64,000 nucleotides of DNA from Beroe forskalii (lineage: Eukaryota > Ctenophora > Nuda > Beroida > Beroidae): positions 222,501 to 286,500 of the forward strand of contig WFMF01000042.1 of the NCBI GenBank assembly GCA_011033025.1, given 5' to 3'. Made by a program: the position numbers and the translations under genes. Below the pieces are notes generated by a model. It ran no database searches. It had not been told where the DNA came from and saw nothing but the letters and a program-made list of their open reading frames with translations. This document shows positions 35,340 to 48,764 of this stretch, piece after piece (position 1 is the first letter of the stretch; each line of letters opens with the position of its first letter).

Positions 35340-35700
35340 CAGGCGCGTCGCTCAGCTCGGAAGGGTCTATCATCGATAGACAAGATAAGAATTTCCTAAG
35401 CCCGCATAGGTGTGTGTACGCGCCGCGCGCTTCCCTACGCTTCCTCCTGTTCTGAGGAAGCGCGCCGCGCGACGATAACAGGGATATACGCGTTTAGCAA
35501 GATAAGAATCAGCGCCGCGCGCGGCGCTGATTCTCGAGAGGGTCTGTCAACGTCAGACAAACTAGTGGAGACGCTTAGGGACATAAAAAGCAAAATGTAA
35601 AATTTTTTTTCTAAAATCGACAATTTTGGTACCAAAAGAAAGCTCTCGTTGAGTAGATTACGACTATTTTGAAGCGTTTATACGCCGCGCGCTCCGTTGA
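35340..35700. repeat. GC-rich palindromic repeat cluster, inner copy
   Basis: This contains a perfect 30-bp palindrome at 35,505-35,534 (half site AGAATCAGCGCCGCG), further CGCGCCGCGCG blocks, and small hairpins such as TCTATCATCGATAGA at about 35,367. Parts of it (CGCATAGGTGTGTGTACGCG, ACAGGGATATACG followed by GTTTAGCAAG) recur at 49,210-49,540. This looks like a dispersed repeat with strong secondary structure. Confidence 0.75.
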
Positions 35701-36619
35701 TTTGTTCGTTTTTACATTTGACTGATTTCTTCATTTTCAGGATTCGGGTTGGATCAAAGATTGAGTTTGACCAATCATTATCCAGTATTCACTCCTCTCT
35801 GAACACCGAGCTGTGATGTGCAAGTATTTTATGTGCCTTTTCTTGAGGTTGTTTTCAATAATCAATTTAGATCATTCATTTCATGCAGATATCTGTTAGT
35901 TCATGCTTTTATAACTATCTTAATTTACTCATGTTATTTATATTGGATGGATTGTCATCAGTCATCGGTCCCAATTCCCATAAATCATTCATTTTGGAAA
36001 TTTATGTGCTGGTTCCAATGAGAGTGGGTATGATTCAATTCAAATTATTGGAAATTGACAAGTACCTACAGAATTGCGTTTTCAATCAATATAGATGTAG
36101 ATTGAATATTGATTTGTATTCTGTTTCTTTACTTGCTTGAAAGTAAATGGAGAAGTCAAATTAAACTGTCTCTTATACTCATTTTTTGTTTGTCTGGGTG
36201 TTGTGAAATTCGTCTGGACATGATATATGCTACTTAACCCTATATTTCATTTTTATGATACGGAAGGAGTTTGAACCTTTGTCATTGTTTAGAAGTCTCT
36301 TCAATTCTGAGCTGCAAATGAAGTTATGACGTGATTTTGATTTCATTTATCTTTCAGGATCAGGATCTAATCAAGTAATATTATGACCTGGCAAGCTATG
36401 ATTTCAGGCTGCTAGAAGCTGCAATTGTTGGCATAATTATTTTCGAGTGAATTTCAATTATTTGTAATTCCAATTTTGGGTTTTTCCAGTTGCTTTGGCC
36501 CAAATCATCTCGATAATTTATTGACAAGCTTTCATATAGGTACCTTGCATATAATTCTGGAATTGCCCGTTAACTAATATGCCAAGAATTACAGCTTTAC
36601 CGGTGATTTGGCAATAATT
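35701..36619. other. No recognisable feature
   Basis: AT-rich spacer DNA before the right arm begins. Two overlapping plus-strand ORFs (35,818-36,140) in different frames have no recognisable motif. Confidence 0.4.
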
Positions 36620-39600
36620 CTAAATTGAAAGGTATTGCATGAACGGCATGTGCCCATTAGGGTCACATTTTTTCAAGTAAGGAGCATATGCGATATTTCA
36701 GACTCATAAAGCAAGTTTTAACCTTTTAAGGCTTTAAGGTTAAGTTGAATAGGCGTAGAAACTTGTACCTATTCAGCTATTCGATTTCACCCTTATGCTA
36801 CCTTTTTTATTGCACATTTGCCAAGGTGCTTTCGACTGATGAGCACACATACGTGTAAACCAATTCTAATGCATTGTAGATTTTATAAAAGAATTGGGGT
36901 AATGGAATGATGATATCATCACTTAATAAGGTCCGGGAGTATTCTAACTTTCACCATCAATTCAATTAATTGATACTCATACTTCGATGCTTTGATTACC
37001 ATACAGACTGCTGCGTTTCCTGGTATACCCATACATTTCACCCCCTGAAGATAATTCCTTATCCATATGGATCTAATTCCTTATGATTCACCCTAGTGTT
37101 ATGGTCAACTTAGATTTAGTGTTTGGTCAACAGATTTATTTGTCAGATTAGAGCATAAAAGCATAAAGATTACCTAGTACCTACATCATACATGACAAAA
37201 GTTGTTAGGATTTGTACCTACGTCTACAAGTGATTTGCTGATGTCATTTTTGGATTTTTATAGTTTTATAGGTTGGTACTTATTCACTCTTGAGCAAGCT
37301 GTAGGTTCTAATTATTTCTCAAAAAGTTAATATTACTATCAAATATTCATAAAGCATGTTAGATCAGGCTGGTGATCAAAATCAGTCCAATGAATGAAAA
37401 ACTCGTTTTGTTGCACAAAAATAAGATTTCGACCCGTTTTGACCTACCATTTGCATTCACATCCGGAATAACTCCATTAATTTCATCAAGTTTCCTTTAT
37501 GATTTGAGCCCATTTACCAATTGTCGAAATAACTTGAAACAGCTGATATAGTGGCATTTGGCTAATTTATTCTAAGGTCGCCTATCTCTTGGGTCTTCAG
37601 TCATAGGTAGTTTCGCAATAACAAGCATAATTTCATTGATTTGAAATCGTTTTCTCCCATTGAAACCACAAAATGCTGTTTTTTGTTGCATAAAGCTGGA
37701 ATTGTCCATTTTGAATTTCAAGAATCGATGTCCATTGTGGGTTGTGTATGATCATTATGTCAAAATGGTGACATTTGTTTCAAATGGCCAATGGGCAACA
37801 TTTAGCAATGATATGCTCATTTTAGTTATTTGAAATTTAAATCACATATCGATAACAGCATTTTTGAACTGTAGTTCCAAGAAAGTATAATTCGCATTAT
37901 ATGTTGCTGTACATTAGTGTCGCAAAAAGTTTGCATTTCTGGGAGCTATGGCTCAAGAATAAATTTTTCATTGGCTAAAAATTTGTGGTTGTGCAGCATT
38001 TATCGAATTTGAATTCATCATTCATTTTTAAAAAATTTTGGGTCAGCATTCGGAAGACCAGAATTGATCAAGATGTTCGATATAAATGAAATGAAACTTA
38101 CTATTTTCTTGATTTCCCTGATTTCTTGATTCACTGAATGCCCAGCGATGATTTTTTCAACTATTATTATAGTTTGGTAACTATGCCACCGTCTTTGCAT
38201 ATATATGATTATTTATCCTTATACTTATAGTCCTTGATGGGAGGCCCTATTAACAGATTTTAAATTTGACTAGGTGCCTCCCAGATTCTTCATTTTAACC
38301 CAGAGAAAAATATATGTCAAGTTTTGTGCTGTAAAAAATTATAATTGAATTTAATTGAATTGAATTTATCAGACAAGCTCTTGCACCTTTTGCTTAGGTA
38401 ACACTTAACACATTACACCTTCCAGTTTCATTATCACACAAGGTGCAAGTTAATCTCTTGTATTATGGCACCTAGTACTGGATGGTTAATCCTGTTCACC
38501 TGCGGGCATTAAAAGGAGTGACAAATAACAATTATACAATCCCTAGGTCTATGTTATAGGACCATAAAATATCCTTCGACAAAAATTACTCATATTGCTA
38601 TATTGTATTTTCGTTTTGACGCCAGTGACACTTCACATTTTTTCAGTATAATTTACTTGATTGGATATAATGTTTCTCCAATTTATATTTCAATTGTTGA
38701 CTGCCCTATTTTTAGTGCTGAAGAGATTTTATACTTTTATTTATTATGAACTGAATTATTGCACTCAGCTTTGTGCAATTGTTTCTATAATCTCATTTCA
38801 AGGAATCTTATTACTGTTTTTGATTGATTGAATCCCATTCACTGATCGCTTAAGAATTTTTGAAAATATGATTGATTTTGATACTTTAATTTTGATACTT
38901 TAATTTACTCTTTGAGACTAAAAATTTTACCAACTACAATGTGAAGAGGAATCATGGCAGTTTGGATCTGCAATGTGGACTTGAATGAGTGCACATGATA
39001 AATCAACAAAGAGAACAATACTTCAATATGGCATGAAAATCTGAAAGGTGCTCCACCGAAACTGAAAAGAAGACAAGAAGCGTTGAGATACCTCACAATT
39101 CAACCGGTAAGAGTATGTACTTGAAAAATATATTATTGTACATAAATAGAAAAGTGGAAAGAATTTTTAATAAGTTGCAGGGAATTTAACAACCATTCAT
39201 TTACCTACGTTAGTTTTGTACCTAATTTATTAGCCCATATGTAATGTAAGTCACTGATTAGGAGTGAGTGAATAGGTACTCACTACCTGTATGTATAAGA
39301 TTATAGAAACGGATTGTCAATTCCAACTCAATTTTAGAGTTGAAATCTATTGGATTAAGAAATGTTTGACGATATAACATGGGGGACATGTAAGTTTTAG
39401 TTGGTCCTAGATCATTTTTTAATGTTTCATGATAATTTAGGCTTAGAAAATATATTTGAATTCGTGTGCTGTAAAAATTAATAATTGAATGATCATAAAA
39501 TTGCCATTTTCAGTCATGAATAAAAATTAATTATTTCAAACGAGCTTTGCACCAGATATTTTAAAATATTTTGAGTTTTTTTTTCGGTACAATCGAAATT

Positions 39601-41389
39601 TTTGGTCCCTCCTAAAATACATTATGATTTGCTGTCACGCTGAGCACCTCAGCGTGAATATAAATATGATGATAATTTTTATAGATCATAAATTAGTCAC
39701 TTTAAAAATTGGCATTTTCGATGTTTGAGCATGGTATTTAGACTATTGGAATATAAGATATATGAGGCATACTTGGGGCGGAGTTTTGAGAGTTGAGACC
39801 AACATGGTCTAACAGGCATTTGAAGCTGCAAATATCCTAGCATACCTCAAATTTGCAAAATTATCTGTTTCTGCAGCCGTGCCCTAGCAAATAAAAGGGT
39901 CTAGGTATGAAAATTTACAATTATAGCCTCTTGACAACGAAAATAAACAATTGATACGAAAGTACTGGTATGATATAAATATAATATATCTTTTCATATT
40001 ATTTATATCGTGTAAATGAGGGATCGTGGAAGTTCTCTCGACTTACCTTATTAGCCTTTATTTAGCCGGCCTTTCTAGCTTTTAACCGGCCCTATGGACA
40101 AAAATCGAATCATTTTTGAATCATTCTAACCGGCCCCTTGGACAAAAAATTTTCAAGAAAATTTTTGGATCATAATTAGTACCGATCATGATTCCATTCG
40201 TCATAATTAGAACGCCTCGTAATTTCTATCACTTAAGTAGTTTGTTCCAACTGCATCTTAAACTAATTTCTGTAAATATAAATTATTGAACTATTCAATT
40301 GCCAAATTGGAAATGTAAAATCAGTTGGAAATGACAATTCAAAGACGCGGAATTTGTGAGAAGCCCTGACAAAATCACTCTTGAATTTCCCAATAAGCAT
40401 CCCTAATTCTAAGATTTAAATTACTCTCTGTTACTATGAGATGTAAGCATATCCCAAGACCAGTGGGTATTTGAAGGTATACGTATTTGGCTATTTTAAT
40501 TGACCCCAATACCAAAATTACATTATTTTGAGCGGTTCAAACCGACTATTTCGACAAAAAACTCCAATTCTTTATCAAATTTAATCAAAATTCTGATATT
40601 CTTCATTTCTGAAATCATAAAACAATGACCTGATTTGTTTTATCACTTCCTATTCCATGACTTCTTTTTATAGGACTTTCATCGACGCGCGGTTTTATAG
40701 GGAAAATAAGATGATGAAATGCCTCATATCCGGTCATATCAAGAATAATTTCTTATATTATCTGACTTTTAATTTAACCGGTCCTACTTTAAAAGTTTTA
40801 ACGGACTTTTTAACCGTCCCTCTTGATGAAATTCGATCTCATTGAAAAGTGAACTCTTATAAGAGCTTGGTAAACAAAAGGGCCGATGATGTTCTTGATA
40901 GCGTGCGCAAGCCTGTCCCTCACTGGATATCAGCACACTGTTCTGCTCTTCAGAGCTACAGTATGATATCAGGTTTTTTCATCATCATTCCCACTGCCCA
41001 AGTGCCCATCATATCTCTGCCAAAACCTTTATTATGTTTGAGGTGCCATACCGATCCTAAGGCACTATAAAAACCATATAATAACCCAATTTCCTTTCCC
41101 TTGCTCATTAAGCTCATTTTGACTTACAACCCATTCAAGAGGTTGAAGTTTTAACGAAATAACTGATACGAGAGAATTGTATTCAGAAGCTTTCGAAAAT
41201 CGTGTGATTATCGTCGTCAACCCATGATTATTTTTACTTAATTTTTGATATCTTTCAGTGACTTAGTACTGAAAGAGTGAAGCTCTGAAAGCAAAGATCA
41301 ACAGATGGAATGGATTGAATAAAGATGAAACACTAAGAGGTGGGTCTCTCATAGTTTAAGTCACTCAATTAACTTTCAATTTGGCACTT
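36620..41389. other. Right-arm DNA without its own gene
   Basis: This is the inverted counterpart of left-arm 6,500-8,600 and 16,430-21,838. It contains the empty sites for the two fold-back elements (near 36,975 and 38,443) and for the 867-bp left-arm segment (near 38,697). A 27-bp self-complementary-looking insertion, AGTGAGTGAATAGGTACTCACT, is split across about 39,263-39,285. No ORF is convincing. Confidence 0.5.
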
Positions 41390-42680
41390 CCGATGGCGGA
41401 CATTTGTCAGCCGCGGACTGTCAGAAGATGATTCTGTGGATTGGATGCAAATTGGGAAAATCCGCACACGGTCGATATGAGCGATTGAGTACAATGAAGT
41501 TGGGAAAATTTAACCAATTTATTGAAAGTGACCGAGACTGATTGAAATATATGATTGAATAGAGAATGGTTGATTAGTTAAGGAGACTTTGGGGACTTTA
41601 CCGTTCTATGATGCCAAATTGAGTCAAAATACCGAGAATTAACATTTACCCAATTTGATTTCTATCGACTCAAATTTATTCAAAGACAACTAAGGAAAGC
41701 TCCGTGTCTTTCCAACTAGAATTGAATCGTTTTTCCCTTAAAACTGCAAAATTTGACTTGGGAAGACGCGAATTGCACTCCCAGCCTAGCGAAAATGGCC
41801 TAATAACTTTACAGTGTGAGGGTTTGGGTCATGACATGGTCAGGGCCAGATAGACGGGGAAGCTGTAATTACTGTCTCCCATTGCATGATTTAATAAACT
41901 GTCTTTCAAGGTTGGAAACTTAAATCAACAGATGGAATGGATTGAATAAAGATTTGGTCTGAGAAAAAGGGGATGCATTTTCCCAATTTAGCATGTTTAA
42001 TGCACTGAAAGGGATTCCAAATGGTTGGAATATTCCGATGGCGGGTCATTTGTATTTATCTGGAAGATGATTCAATGGATTGGGATGCAAATCATGTTAG
42101 AGCTCAATGTTGCACACGGTCGATAAAATGCTGATTCAGAATAATGAAGTTGAGAAAATTTACAACAATGTTTCTTGAACTGTGATTTGTTTGAAGGACA
42201 AAATTGCACAAATTCAAAGATTGATAATTGGAATATTGCATACAGGAGCATTCCCATCAGTTGCCATCTAAGTTGATTCATGAACTTCGTTAGCTGAGGC
42301 ACTAATGAAGACATCTACATGCATTTTTCGTTGAATATCGAGAAAATTCTTAGATTTTAGAGTCAAAATATGCGAAATTTTAACAAAACCCAATTTGTTT
42401 TTCTATCGCCTCAAATTTATTCAAGAACAACTTAGGTGGAAAGCTCCGTTTCTTTCCAACTATTAAATTGAATCGTTTTGGACCCTTAAAACTGTAAAAT
42501 TTGATTAGGGAGACCCAAATTCACAGTCCCAGCCTAGTGAAAATGGCCTAGAATAATTTTAAACAGTTTTAGGTTTTGGATCATGACATGATTAGGGCCA
42601 GAAACGGGGAAGCTTGTAATTACTGTCTCCCAAAGTGCATGATTTAATAAACTGTCTTTAAAAGGTTGGAAACCTAAAAC
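41390..42680. repeat. Diverged tandem duplication in the right arm
   Basis: The block at about 41,390-41,930 recurs, clearly diverged, at about 42,035-42,670. Shared landmarks are GCGGACATTTGT/GCGGGTCATTTGT, CAAATTTATTCAA, GGAAAGCTCCG, CCAGCCTAG and GATTTAATAAACTGTCTTT. The left arm has this block only once. Confidence 0.7.
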
Positions 42681-42749
42681 AAATCGGTAAGTAGCATGGC
42701 AAAACAGGGGTTTGAGAAAAATTTCTCATGATGTTATTATGAATGCAGA

Positions 42750-43735
42750 CTTTTAGGTCCAGAATTTGGCTGGCATGTTTAATGCACTGAAAGTGATTCA
42801 AATGTTGAATATGTTTGTATAGATGATACACGAGTTCTAGGACCGTTTTTAGAAAATTTGGCCATCACTGAAAGCCGATATTGGCGAAGAAGGCCGAAAA
42901 AAGCCGAAAATTAAAATTGCTCGAAATTGATTTCTATTGGCTCAAATGTGTTTATAAACATCATAGAAGTCATTCTGCGTCGTTTTTCGGCTGAAAATTG
43001 CTTTATTGTTCCCAAAAATGGATGTATCCAAGTGCGGAATTCGGTCTGAGAAAAAGTGGATGCATTTTCCCAATTTTGGGAAAATGGCTTTTTACCGTGT
43101 CTAATGCACTGAAAATGATTCCAAATGGTCGGAATATGTTTGTATAGATGATACACGAGGAGTTCTAGGACCGTTTTTGGAAAATTTGGCCATCACTGAG
43201 AGCCGATATTGGCGAAGAAGGCCGAAAAAAGCCGAAAATTAAAATTGCTCGAAATTGATTTCTATTGACTCAAATGTGTTTATAAACATCTTAGAAGTCA
43301 TTCTGCGTCGTTTTTCGGCCCAAAAATGGATGTATCTAAGTGCGAAATTTGGTCTGAGAAAAAGTGGATGCATTTTGCCAATTTTGGGATTATGGCTTTT
43401 TAGCGTGTTTAATGCACTGAAAATGATTTCAAATGGTCGGAATATGTTTGTAAAGATGATACATGAGTCCTAGGACCGTTTTTGGAAAATTTGGCCATCG
43501 CTGAGCTAGCCGATATGGGCGAAAAAAGGCCGAAAAGCCGAAAATTAAAATTGCTTAAAATTGATTTCTATCGGCTCAAATGTGTTTATAATGAACATCC
43601 TAGAAGTTAATCCGCGTCGTTTTTCGGCTGAAAATTGCTTTATTTTTCCCAAAAATGGATGCATCCATGTGCGAAATTTGGTCTGAGAAAATGTGGATGC
43701 ATTTTCCAAATTTTGGTTTAATTTATTTTGCATAG
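42750..43735. repeat. Tandem repeat of about 310-320 bp, right arm
   Basis: The AATGCACTGA block occurs at 42,781, 43,103 and 43,411, with matching intervening sequence to 43,735. This is the expanded counterpart of the left-arm array at 4,330-5,010. ORFs in it are shadows. Confidence 0.85.
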
Positions 43736-43967
43736 GGTCAGTGAGATAAATTCGGCTGAACTAAAGGTCTGAAGATCAATAAGGTTAATATGTCAACTCA
43801 TATCCAAGGGGAGTGCCAAAATTTTATTTATCGAACGCCTGATGAAGCTTTTCAACTGCGCCTTACAACGCGTAGTAATTTATTTCTACTTCAATATAGA
43901 TGCGGCTGTTGAACTGCACGATTGTGTTTAATCTCAATTTACTGGTGAGAATCTCTTGTGCAAAGAT

Positions 43968-44828
43968 TTTGAAATTTTGTCGGATTTTCAAAAAAATGGT
44001 CGGAATCGAAAGTTATGGATAGTGTGACCTATCACTGAAAATATTGGGCCGATTGGATTAAAAAAAGTGCCAAAAACGTGCTTGACAAATGAAAATGTTC
44101 TCACTCGAAATTCTTGACAAAAAAGTGGAACCACTTGTCAAAACGCATTTTTCTGCGATTTATGCTTGAAAATCATTGCCATATGGTAGATATTGATGTC
44201 ATGAAACGTGTTAGGAACTTTCAAGTCAAGATTGTAAATGTCATGGCCCTGAAATCAATTAGAAGGCCTAATTAGGTCAATTTTGAAATTTTATCGGTTT
44301 TTCATGAAAATGGTCGGAATCGAAAGTTATGGATAGTGTGACATATCACTGAAAATATTGGGCAGATTGGAGTTAAAAAGTGCCAAAAACGTGCTTGACA
44401 AATGAAAATGTTCTCACTCGAAATTCTTGACAAAAAAGTGGAACCACTTGTCAAAACGCATTTTTCTGCGATTTATGCTTGAAAATCATTGCCATATGGT
44501 AGATATTGATGTCATGAAACGTGTTAGGAACTTTCAAGTCAAGATTGTAAATGTCATGGCCCTGAAATCAATTAGAAGGCCTAATTAGGTCAATTTTGAA
44601 ATTTTATCGGTTTTTTATGAAAATGGTCGGAATCGAAAGTTTAATGGATGGTGTGACCTATCGCTGAAAATATTGAGCCGATTGGAGTCAAAAGAGTGCC
44701 AAATCGCCAAAAACGTGCTTGACAAAATGAAATATACTCACTCGAAATTCGTGACAAAAAGTGGAACCATTTGGTAACGCACATAACACGAAATTCCGAC
44801 TTGACATTTTGGTTCCAAATCCGCGGAT
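43968..44828. repeat. 313-bp tandem repeat inserted only in the right arm
   Basis: Units start with GAAATTTT(G/A)TCGG at 43,971, 44,285 and 44,598; the first two are almost identical and the third is partial and diverged. The left arm has no equivalent and instead carries about 70 unrelated bases near 4,020-4,085. No termini or duplication could be set, so the mechanism (insertion or replacement) is open. Confidence 0.8.
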
Positions 44829-45918
44829 TCATCTATAGTTTCGTGGATCGCCGAGCAATAATTCTGAAAAAAGTGCTTTTTGTGAGCGCATTTCGTATAA
44901 AATTTTGAAGCCGCGCCGCGCGCGTGTCTATACTATATGGTCAAGCGGCCGGAGGAGTGGCATTTTATAGATGGTGTGGTGCCATTCCTCTTTCATCCTG
45001 TTGCTCAACCAATTGCCTGGGGCACCAAATTGGAGAAGATCTCGATTAGGGCCATACTCGATTGAATATTAACGATCATCTTCCCTTTTCAGGTTTTAGC
45101 AGTTCTCGTAGAGAGAATACTTACGGGTTTTCCATCGACCAGCATAAAACCACGAAAAGCCGTAAGCTTTCGGCATAATGTGACCTCCAGACTGCTCGCC
45201 CACCTGCTGCAATCACTCCTGTTGCATGCTGTTTTTAGCTCGGATCACGGCTCCATTTTCAGCAGGTGATTAATTCTTTTATTCTGATTGCAGATTGAAA
45301 AGTAATCGCATTTCAATTTTGTGCTTGAGGTATAATCAACTTTAGTGTACCTATAAGATTTGGATCACACTCGATTGTGTAAGACTATTCATTGAAGCAT
45401 TGACTTGATAATGATGAATACCTTTGCTCCTATGTACCTCTAAATTTCATGAGAAATCTGCAGGGAGTGACTTATCATATGAAAAATCATTAAGCACTAA
45501 GCAGTTTATATAGGAATTGCTCACGATATTTTTATTGCCTTCACAACTTTTGAGTTGTAGTATAGCTGTAGTATAGCGGAAGAGTAAAGAAGCGGAGACC
45601 TTATTTCATGCCATGCCACACGTTGCGTTTCTCAGGCATTTTGTTCGACATTGTTTCAATAACCACACATCAAGATGTGCGATGGGTTCACAAAGAGTGC
45701 CTGGCACAAAGTGAATGCATCATTGGCAGATAAGATTGTTATCATGCTAATCGTACGCAGGTTTTACAGCAAAATGACCTCAATGTACATTTTAAATATC
45801 TTTGAGTCTTGGTACATTGCATCGAAGATTCTAAGCTATCCTATCTGGCAATGGTGGGCTGCAATGTACACTTAACTAACTAACTTGGTAAATCTTATCC
45901 GTTGAGTTGGAAGTGCCA

Positions 45919-46216
45919 TCAGAGTTCCGACCACCGCGTTGGTGAGTGGTCTATCAGAGAGTTGGACCAGCTGCAGCTGTACCCAGCGAACGAAGGCTCG
46001 TCCGTTATCAGAGAAACGTGTCGAAAGTTTCTGCAGCTTTCACATGGCTAGGTACCTTATTCCATAACTTAGGTCCTTGTACCGCAAGGATGAAGTGTCA
46101 CAGGAATTCGGGACTACATTGTGGATAATCTTCCACATCGTCAGAATGACATATCTCTCCCGTCTACGCTGCAGTGGCATGAGCTTCAATTGGGAGAGCC
46201 TTTCCCAATATATATA
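45919..46216 (-). pseudogene. Decayed 3' end of a CR1/Jockey-type LINE, right-arm copy
   Basis: Inverted counterpart of 1,416-1,713. It keeps the RRRERY block, the GPKLW-like block and the terminal PTRWSEL-type end in broken frames. It is not functional. Confidence 0.7.
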
Positions 46217-46288
46217 TAATAGGTCAAAAAATTTTGTATGAAATGCAGGTTTTTTAAAACTTCTATGTACAAAAAAGTTTTTAAAATA

Positions 46289-47502
46289 CCTTAGTGGTAG
46301 AAATTATGATGCGTACTAATTATGATTATTTTCGCAAAATGATCATAATTAGTACACATCATAAATTCTACACATCATAATTTCTACAGATCTTAATTTG
46401 TACTTTCTCACAATTCGACCATTATTCTGTAAGTTTTTTTATGAAATTTCTGTCAAGCATGAATTCCTAACCTTACCTCTCTTACCATCGAATCTTTTCA
46501 TCTAAAACAGTGGTTCTTTAAATTAGTTTTTTTGGTATCAGTCGTGGTGTGTACAGTAGTACGCACGGCCTCCGGGGTGTATGATTTCTTGGGCTAGGAG
46601 GCCGAAAAATCGTGCAGTACACTTTAGGGTGAGCGGTGCACAATCACCCTTGCCCAACTGTTGACCCGTTTTAGCCCGTGAGCACCTTTTATGTGACTTT
46701 TCTGGCCTTAATTATTAAAATTATTTGTAGTTCCATTTATTCCTTACTTGTTCCTTTAAAGCTTTAACATGCTCTTCTCTTCTACCTTTCACTGACCTAA
46801 CTGACATGGATTGATCAGGGTACAGCAATTCTGTACTGTGGTTAGTAGATAAAAAATACTTTTAGAAAACATGTTGAAACAACCAGGATGACCATGTTGC
46901 CCAAAAATTATGGTTGGCTCCAATTAGGCCCTTTTCACATCTTTGTAATACAACTTCAATCAGCAAATTTTCAAAATCAAAGGTTGCGGTGCTATCATGG
47001 AGTTGCCATAAATTACGGAGTTTCACTCAACTTAGTTGATAAACAGATACCTATAGTAAAGGCCCTAACCTCCAAATAAGCTACCTTTCTGCCAGACCTT
47101 ATCAAAGACCAAATTTACATTTAATCCAAAATGAAACACAGACAACATCGGTCGAAAAACAATATGGAATGTGCAGGCATGTTATTCAGTTATTCACGTA
47201 ACATTAACTTCCCAATCACCATGATGTTGAAAGTTAGTGCAATTATGGATAAATCATGCTAAAAAGAAATGATTTGGTCAGAAAATTGCCAGCATCAAGG
47301 CTTATTTCATGATTTTTGACCAAATTCCGGAGGATTCCGGACAATTTTGGTTCAAAGGGCCGGGAAAAAATAATGAAATTTCATTCCACTGGTTGTTCGC
47401 CAAAAAGATTTGTTTTTATCCCAAAATTTTTTCATCATAATTAGTACCGATCATAATTTCATTCGTCATAATAAGTACACATCATAATTTCTACCACTAA
47501 GG
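46289..47502. mobile_element. 1.2 kb TIR element with TA duplication, right arm only
   Basis: Both termini are CCTTAGTGGTAGAAATTATG (inverted at the right), flanked by TA at 46,287-46,288 and 47,503-47,504. The left arm shows the uninterrupted site with one TA at about 1,350. Subterminal TACTAATTATGATC words recur in both orientations. The TA duplication fits Tc1/mariner-like transposons. No transposase is recognisable inside, so it is a non-autonomous copy. A decayed relative lies at 7,653-7,730. Confidence 0.85.
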
Positions 47503-48289
47503 TAACCAGCATTTCATGCAAAAAATTGGACGGCTAAATGACACCATACAGCCCACTATTGCCAGAAAGGATAGCTAACAACCTTCGATGCAATTTACCA
47601 TGATATTTTAAAGGCATGCAGATGTCATAAGTAAACATTTTGTTATTTAGTTGCGCGCAATTTTCAAACCCAAGGAATTATTTTTTGCGTGCGTTCTAAT
47701 ATTCAATACTACTTCTCCTCTTCAATAACTCGCTACTTGTGTAGTAATACGTTCATGATGCAGAGGGCCAGTCCCTGTACATGACGTAATAGAATTTTGA
47801 ATGGCACACTATGTGGGCCCATCGCACATCCTTATGTGTGGTTTCTAATTTAATACGATGTGGTAAAACTCAGGCGGGACTTTACTCTTCTGCTATACTC
47901 CCTGACTTTGGCTTTCTTAACAAAGACGAAGAAGGGGCTGAGTCGGGTACTACACAATTTACTGTCGGAACTACCGGTATGACATCAAGCCGGCCTTCAT
48001 GGTCAGAGCAGCTTTGAATTTGCTATACTACAACTTAACAATTGTGAAGGCAAAATATCGTGAGCAATTCCTATTGGTGCCTTTGATATATTCTAAAGCC
48101 ATGAAATTGCAAAAACTTTCGATGAGTATTTGTGATGTCACAGTTTTCTAACTTGTGCCATCTTTTCCTACATAGTTACATAGCCTCCAGATCATACTTG
48201 CAATATAACTTCCAATTTTTGTATTTCAGAGTTTCAGTTTTCCGGGCAGCACTCAGTTTGGTGTCACTGCTGTTGGGTGTCCCGCAAGC

Positions 48290-48460
48290 TGCTGCAATGT
48301 CCCTGGCAGCACTCTCTTCGAGGTGTCATTTGTCACTGCCAAATGCTGCTCGGTGTCTGGTGTCCCCCGAACTATAGTCTTATCACTTATGTTCTTGAAT
48401 ATAGTCTGATGTCCGAACTATAGTCTGATTTTCGAACTATAGTCTGATGTCCGGTACCTC
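48290..48460. repeat. Short tandem repeats, right-arm copy
   Basis: Inverted counterpart of 385-600, with four GAACTATAGTCTGA-type units at about 48,368-48,450. Confidence 0.6.
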
Positions 48461-48535
48461 CTTTTCATGATTCCGTTTAAGAATGATGTGTATCGAATCA
48501 GTAAGTTTTCTTAACTTTTCAAGAGTTTAAGTTTA

Positions 48536-48764
48536 GGTATGTAACGTTCGTTGGTCGATCGAATGGAATTGGTCTGACTGACTAACTTCATTTGATCGAC
48601 TGATGTGTTTTAAACAGAAAATCTTTAAGCTAGTAGGAAACAAGTAAATGTTATTTAAACACACGATTCAAGTCAACAGGGACCATTAACACACATCATT
48701 CGTTCAAATGGAGTTGATCGATCGACCAATTCCATTCGATCGACCAACGAACGTTACGGGAGCC
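48536..48764. mobile_element. 229-bp MITE, TTA-flanked, right arm only
   Basis: The inverted termini share GTAACGTTCGTTGGTCGATC and continue to 32 perfect bases, with GG outermost. The flanks are TTA at 48,533-48,535 and 48,765-48,767; the left arm has the empty site with a single TTA near 305. A 3-bp TTA/TAA duplication with G-rich ends fits PIF/Harbinger-derived MITEs. The interior also carries a second partial copy of the TCGATCGACCAATTCC motif. Confidence 0.85.

Larger units (their letters stand above)
45513..48071. mobile_element. Right-arm copy of the long-TIR, TA-flanked element
   Basis: It has GGAATTGCTCACGATATTTT-type ends bounded by TA at both sides and is the inverted counterpart of 767-2,140. 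It is longer because a second TA-flanked element (46,289-47,502) inserted into it. The shared copy carries the same dead LINE fragment. Confidence 0.65.
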
